In this document: positions 61,326 to 64,000 of the stretch, one piece after another
How positions within the stretch are numbered: position 1 is the first letter of the stretch
Layout of the letters: each line of letters opens with the position of its first letter
Assembly: GCF_017352215.1 (NCBI RefSeq)
Contig: NZ_CP071444.1
Coordinates: 2,294,001-2,358,000 of the forward strand
Length of the DNA stretch: 64,000 nt
Direction: 5' to 3'
DNA from: Alkalibacter rhizosphaerae
Lineage (GTDB): Bacteria > Bacillota > Clostridia > Eubacteriales > Alkalibacteraceae
Made by a program: the position numbers and the translations under genes
The notes under the pieces: model-generated
Database searches by the model: none
What the model was told of the DNA's origin: nothing
Seen by the model: the letters and a program-made list of their open reading frames with translations, nothing else

Positions 61326-61739
61326 TTGTTTATATGTGATATCAGTGTCTTCAATAAATATGGGAAACAAATGTTGGACGAGAAGCTCCAATCGCTCAAT
61401 ATGGATTGGCATGAGATGGTTGTTCTATTGGTTTTGGAACAAATACCCGGTATCAGTCAGACAAGGTTGGTTCCTTTTTTGCAGACAGACAAGGCCAATG
61501 TGACTAAGATCTTGCAAGGCATGGAAAAAAAGAAACAGATCCACAGAGAGTTGGATGCAAATGACCACAGGAACAAAGTCTGTCGTCTTACCAGCAAGGG
61601 ATCAAAACTGCTTCCCTTGTTGCATGATGTGATGAAAGACTGGGAATCCGCTTGTTTTCAAGATGTGACCGAAGAAGAGTTGATTTCGTTTCAAAAAGTT
61701 ACAAAAACGATCACGAAAAATTTGATGAACGAATTTTAA
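61326..61739 (+). CDS. MarR-family transcriptional regulator
   Basis: A 137-aa winged-helix dimer. WHEMVVLLVLEQIPGISQTR followed by LVPFLQTDKANVTKILQGME forms the DNA-binding helices, and DANDHRNKVCRLTSKGSKLL is the wing, a MarR hallmark (D-x-R-x5-LT-x-KG). The start is TTG 61326, with GAGGAGGTGG six bases upstream; ATG 61263 has no ribosome site. Tandem repeats upstream are likely its operator. It is followed after 20 bases by the TspO-like gene, its likely target. Confidence 0.9.
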   Translation: MFICDISVFNKYGKQMLDEKLQSLNMDWHEMVVLLVLEQIPGISQTRLVPFLQTDKANVTKILQGMEKKKQIHRELDANDHRNKVCRLTSKGSKLLPLLHDVMKDWESACFQDVTEEELISFQKVTKTITKNLMNEF

Positions 61740-61759
61740 ACTTAATGGAGGAGAACAGT

Positions 61760-62539
61760 ATGGACAGAACAAAAAAAGCGTGGATCAATGCATTGTTTTT
61801 AGCGGTTACTTTAGCAATCAACACCTTGGGTGCCTTGGGAATCATCAACGGACTTTCGCAAAAGGAAATTTCTGATATGTATTTGACGTTGATCACTCCA
61901 GGACCGGCAACGTTCAGTATTTGGAGTGTGATCTATTCCCTGATCATCATTTCAATTATAGCTATGATCGTAAAGAAAAATGATTCTTATTATCAGCAAG
62001 CTGTAGATGAGATCACCGGCTTGTTTCGAATATCATGCATATTAAATATTTTGTGGATCGTTTCTTTTTCTTACGTATTGGTAGAACTCAGTCTTTTGTT
62101 CATTTTTGCTTTTGTAATCAGTTTGGCCTTGCTCGGTCGAAAACTGCTGAAGATCCAGGAAAAGAAGCGGTGGTTGCTGCCATTGACCTTTGGTTTTTAT
62201 ACCGGCTGGCTTTTTATCGCCACAGTAGTCAACACGGCGGCGGCATTGGTAAAATTGGAGTGGAACGGGTTTGGTATTTCACAAGAGACATGGGCCGTCA
62301 TCATTTTGATCGTAGCGATAGTTTTGGTTTTTGCAGTATTGCTGAAACTCCGAAATGCAGTATTTCCATTGCCCGTTGCTTGGGCCTACTTCGGGATCTA
62401 TCAATTTTTAAGCATGCCGGAAGGATTCAATGGAGCTTATCCCTTGGTACAAACCGTGGCCCTTGCAGGCATGGCGGTGTTGATCGGTCTATCCGCCATA
62501 CAGCTTTACCGGAATCGATTTGAGCTATTAGGTCGTTGA
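61760..62539 (+). CDS. TspO/MBR-like tryptophan-rich membrane protein
   Basis: A 259-aa membrane protein with about seven to eight helices. The run TPGPATFSIWSVIYSLIIIS near residue 52 and later AWAYFGIYQFLSMP are reminiscent of the TspO/MBR tryptophan-rich sensory family, but at 259 aa it is longer than classic TspO (about 160 aa), matching an extended Firmicutes group. Ligand and role are unknown. ATG 61760 has GGAGGAG upstream. It is co-transcribed with the MarR gene. Confidence 0.65.
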   Translation: MDRTKKAWINALFLAVTLAINTLGALGIINGLSQKEISDMYLTLITPGPATFSIWSVIYSLIIISIIAMIVKKNDSYYQQAVDEITGLFRISCILNILWIVSFSYVLVELSLLFIFAFVISLALLGRKLLKIQEKKRWLLPLTFGFYTGWLFIATVVNTAAALVKLEWNGFGISQETWAVIILIVAIVLVFAVLLKLRNAVFPLPVAWAYFGIYQFLSMPEGFNGAYPLVQTVALAGMAVLIGLSAIQLYRNRFELLGR

Positions 62540-62685
62540 ATGATCGTCATGAATTACGGTGTGTCGATTCTTGGAAAGAGCGATTGGGCATGCCACTTGC
62601 AAAAAGAATGGACAGATATTCCAGGTGGCGTATAATAGAGATGAAGTAGAAATGATCACGCAGTGAATGGAAAGAGGCGCAAACC

Positions 62686-62865
62686 ATGGACGAGAAAACC
62701 ATAGATAAAATGAAAAAACTGATCTATGAGAAAAAGAACAAGAGTGCACAACAAGGTAAAGCCAATGGGGTATCAGAAAAAGTGGGGGAAGATCCACCAA
62801 AGGGTTTAAAAGCACCAAACGCGGCGGTTCCATCACGAAGTAAAGCAAACGATGGCAACAGTTGA
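62686..62865 (+). CDS. Small basic hypothetical protein (59 aa)
   Basis: A 59-residue ORF from ATG 62686 to TGA 62863-62865. It begins MDEKTIDKMKKLIYEKKNKS, a charged amphipathic helix, and continues with a Gly/Pro/Ala-rich, probably disordered tail. It has no cysteine and no membrane segment. AAAGAGG lies about ten bases upstream, and a terminator follows within 20 bases, which supports a real gene. I do not recognise it. Confidence 0.55.
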   Translation: MDEKTIDKMKKLIYEKKNKSAQQGKANGVSEKVGEDPPKGLKAPNAAVPSRSKANDGNS

Positions 62866-62882
62866 CAAGACGGAAACAAAAG

Positions 62883-62920
62883 AAGTACAGACTTGTGCGA
62901 ACAGTCGGTACTTTTTTTTT
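62883..62920 (+). terminator. Terminator after the small basic ORF
   Basis: An 11-position stem with one mismatch (AAGTACAGACT at 62883-62893, AGTCGGTACTT at 62903-62913) ends in a long T run to 62920. Confidence 0.85.
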
Positions 62921-62925
62921 GAAAA

Positions 62926-62968
62926 CAAACATGTCACTATTGACATGTTTGGAATTTGTGAATATAAT
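62926..62968 (+). promoter_or_regulatory. Promoter with 26-bp palindromic operator before the third OYE-type gene
   Basis: TTGACA (62940-62945) and TATAAT (62963-62968) are separated by 17 bases, a full consensus promoter. An 11-bp perfect inverted repeat, CAAACATGTCA (62926-62936) and TGACATGTTTG (62941-62951) with a 4-base centre, covers the -35. A repressor bound there would block RNA polymerase. Confidence 0.7.
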
Positions 62969-63022
62969 TACAGTAATTGTTTGATAATTAATAAACAAAT
63001 TCTTTAAAGGGAGAGATCGTTC

Positions 63023-64000
63023 ATGGAAAGAAAGTATCCAAATCTTAGCAAGCCCATCCAAATCGGAAATGTTGTATTTCGGAATCGCATGTTTTCAGCA
63101 CCAATGGGAGGAACGGATATTACTGCAGATTGTACCATTGGCCCCAAAACCACTGCTTTTTATGAGTTGAGGGCAAAAGGCGGTGCAGGTGCTGTGACCG
63201 TTAGTGAAGTGGTGGTACATCCGGAAACAGAAGGTTCTCACATGTTTCATTTGGACTTGAAAACCGTAGGCTCATTATCAAGCTTTACCTATACAGCCGA
63301 TGCGATCCGAAGGCATGGGGCCATTGCCAGTGTGGAACTTTCCCACTCAGGCCAATATGCAGGTACTTATTTGACGGACAAAGACAAAAAACAGGGATTG
63401 GCCCAATGGGGTCCCAGTGCCACGGTTCGGCCGGATGGCCTGGAAGTGAAAGAATTGACCCAGGAACTCATCGACGACATTGTGGAAGCTTATGGAAAGT
63501 GTGCAGAAGCAGCAAAAAGAGCCGGTTTTGAGATGATCATGGTCCACGGAGGTCATGGTTGGCTGGTGAATCAATTTTTGTCACCCTATTTTAATCACCG
63601 AAAAGATCAATACGGTGGATCTTTGGAAAATCGTGTTCGCTTTGCACAAGAAGTTCTGGCAAGAGTACGCCAAGCAGTTGGTCCTGGATTTCCCATCGAG
63701 TTTCGCATGAGCGGGTCAGAGCTCTTCGACGGTGGATACGATCTGGAGGAAGGCGTTCGTATCGCAAAAATATTGGAGCCCCAAATCGATTTGCTTCATG
63801 TATCTGCAGGAACCTACCAAAGAGGATTCAGCGATACTCATCCGTCCATGTTCAAGCCCCACGGAAGCAATGTTTATCTTGCTGCAGAAATGAAAAAGCA
63901 CGTAAAAATTCCAGTAGCCACTGTTGGCGGACTCAATGATCCGGACATGATGGAAGAGATCATCGCATCCGGGAAAGCCGACGTTGTTGAGATGGCTCGT
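63023..64000 (+). CDS. OYE-type flavoenzyme, third paralog (5' part, cut by window end)
   Basis: The first 326 codons of an FMN-barrel oxidoreductase, open to the last base of the window. IQIGNVVFRNRMFSAPMGG at the start, ELSHSGQYAG near residue 112, MVHGGHGWLVNQFLSPYFN near residue 172 and DQYGGSLENRVRFAQEV fit the family; the TIM barrel is nearly complete, and any iron-sulfur and FAD domains would lie beyond 64000. The ATG has AAAGGGAGAG upstream. It has its own promoter with a sharp palindrome. Confidence 0.92.
   Translation, partial: MERKYPNLSKPIQIGNVVFRNRMFSAPMGGTDITADCTIGPKTTAFYELRAKGGAGAVTVSEVVVHPETEGSHMFHLDLKTVGSLSSFTYTADAIRRHGAIASVELSHSGQYAGTYLTDKDKKQGLAQWGPSATVRPDGLEVKELTQELIDDIVEAYGKCAEAAKRAGFEMIMVHGGHGWLVNQFLSPYFNHRKDQYGGSLENRVRFAQEVLARVRQAVGPGFPIEFRMSGSELFDGGYDLEEGVRIAKILEPQIDLLHVSAGTYQRGFSDTHPSMFKPHGSNVYLAAEMKKHVKIPVATVGGLNDPDMMEEIIASGKADVVEMAR

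Noticed and set aside
1-64000. CRISPR arrays, insertion sequences, prophage, tRNA or rRNA genes
   Set aside because: I saw no regularly spaced repeats, no transposase or integrase frames, no cloverleaf-like sequences and no rRNA signatures on reading through.

Overview
This window looks like chromosomal DNA from an anaerobic, low-to-mid GC Gram-positive bacterium of the class Clostridia. The evidence is strong AGGAGG-type ribosome binding sites, frequent TTG and GTG starts, the classic Firmicutes order rpsU-yqeY-phoH-pgpH-ybeY-dgkA-cdd-era-recO-glyQS-ccpN-ppsR-ppdK, a glycine T-box, a cobalamin riboswitch, lipoproteins, and an anaerobe's oxygen-defence set (PerR, flavo-diiron protein, a desulfoferrodoxin-like regulator). 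Genus and family are not resolved. I see no transposase, phage module, CRISPR array, rRNA or tRNA gene; the window is mostly ordinary, densely packed chromosome.

Layout. 1-3.1 kb: folC and a drug/metabolite exporter on the minus strand, then endonuclease III. 3.1-10.9 kb: a cobalamin-riboswitch operon for corrinoid uptake and nucleotide-loop assembly (btuFCD, cobQ, cobU, cobS, cobC and a probable alpha-ribazole kinase), closed by a strong terminator. 11-13.7 kb: an unknown gene, pyrimidine-nucleoside phosphorylase and recX. 13.7-15.4 kb, minus strand: the UPF0210 and ACT-domain pair. 15.5-20.4 kb: a TraX-like membrane protein, then translation genes (prmA with an apparent one-base frameshift, rsmE, mtaB, a HIT protein, rpsU, yqeY). 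20.5-32.3 kb: the phoH-to-ppdK housekeeping block, with a glycine T-box before glyQS. CcpN-like regulator, PPDK regulatory protein and PPDK form one unit for the PEP/pyruvate node.

32.4-51.3 kb is more metabolic and lineage-specific: DUF937 and helix-hairpin-helix proteins, an ABC exporter, two large Old-Yellow-Enzyme-type iron-sulfur flavoproteins on the minus strand, a lipoprotein serpin, a flavo-diiron protein, a DUF2099-like protein next to a zinc alcohol dehydrogenase, a GGDEF protein, PerR, a nuclease-helicase fusion, and a uroporphyrinogen-decarboxylase-family methyltransferase candidate. 51.3-64 kb holds a RecQ-like helicase with a C-terminal membrane anchor, a YkuE-type phosphoesterase with an apparent AUC start, a lipoprotein, the Pit/DUF47 phosphate pair, nitroreductase/YbaK, an XRE regulator fused to a desulfoferrodoxin-like domain, YbjQ, a divergent LysR/EamA pair, a MarR/TspO-like pair, and the start of a third OYE flavoenzyme that runs off the window.

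The most interesting points are: a short leader ORF with an ideal Shine-Dalgarno sequence that runs into the terminator behind the cobalamin riboswitch; two genes whose context points to AUC/AUA initiation; the XRE-desulfoferrodoxin fusion; the membrane-anchored RecQ; the BtuD C-terminal extension; and several sharp palindromic operators. I did not find a clear multi-gene novel defence or mobile system.
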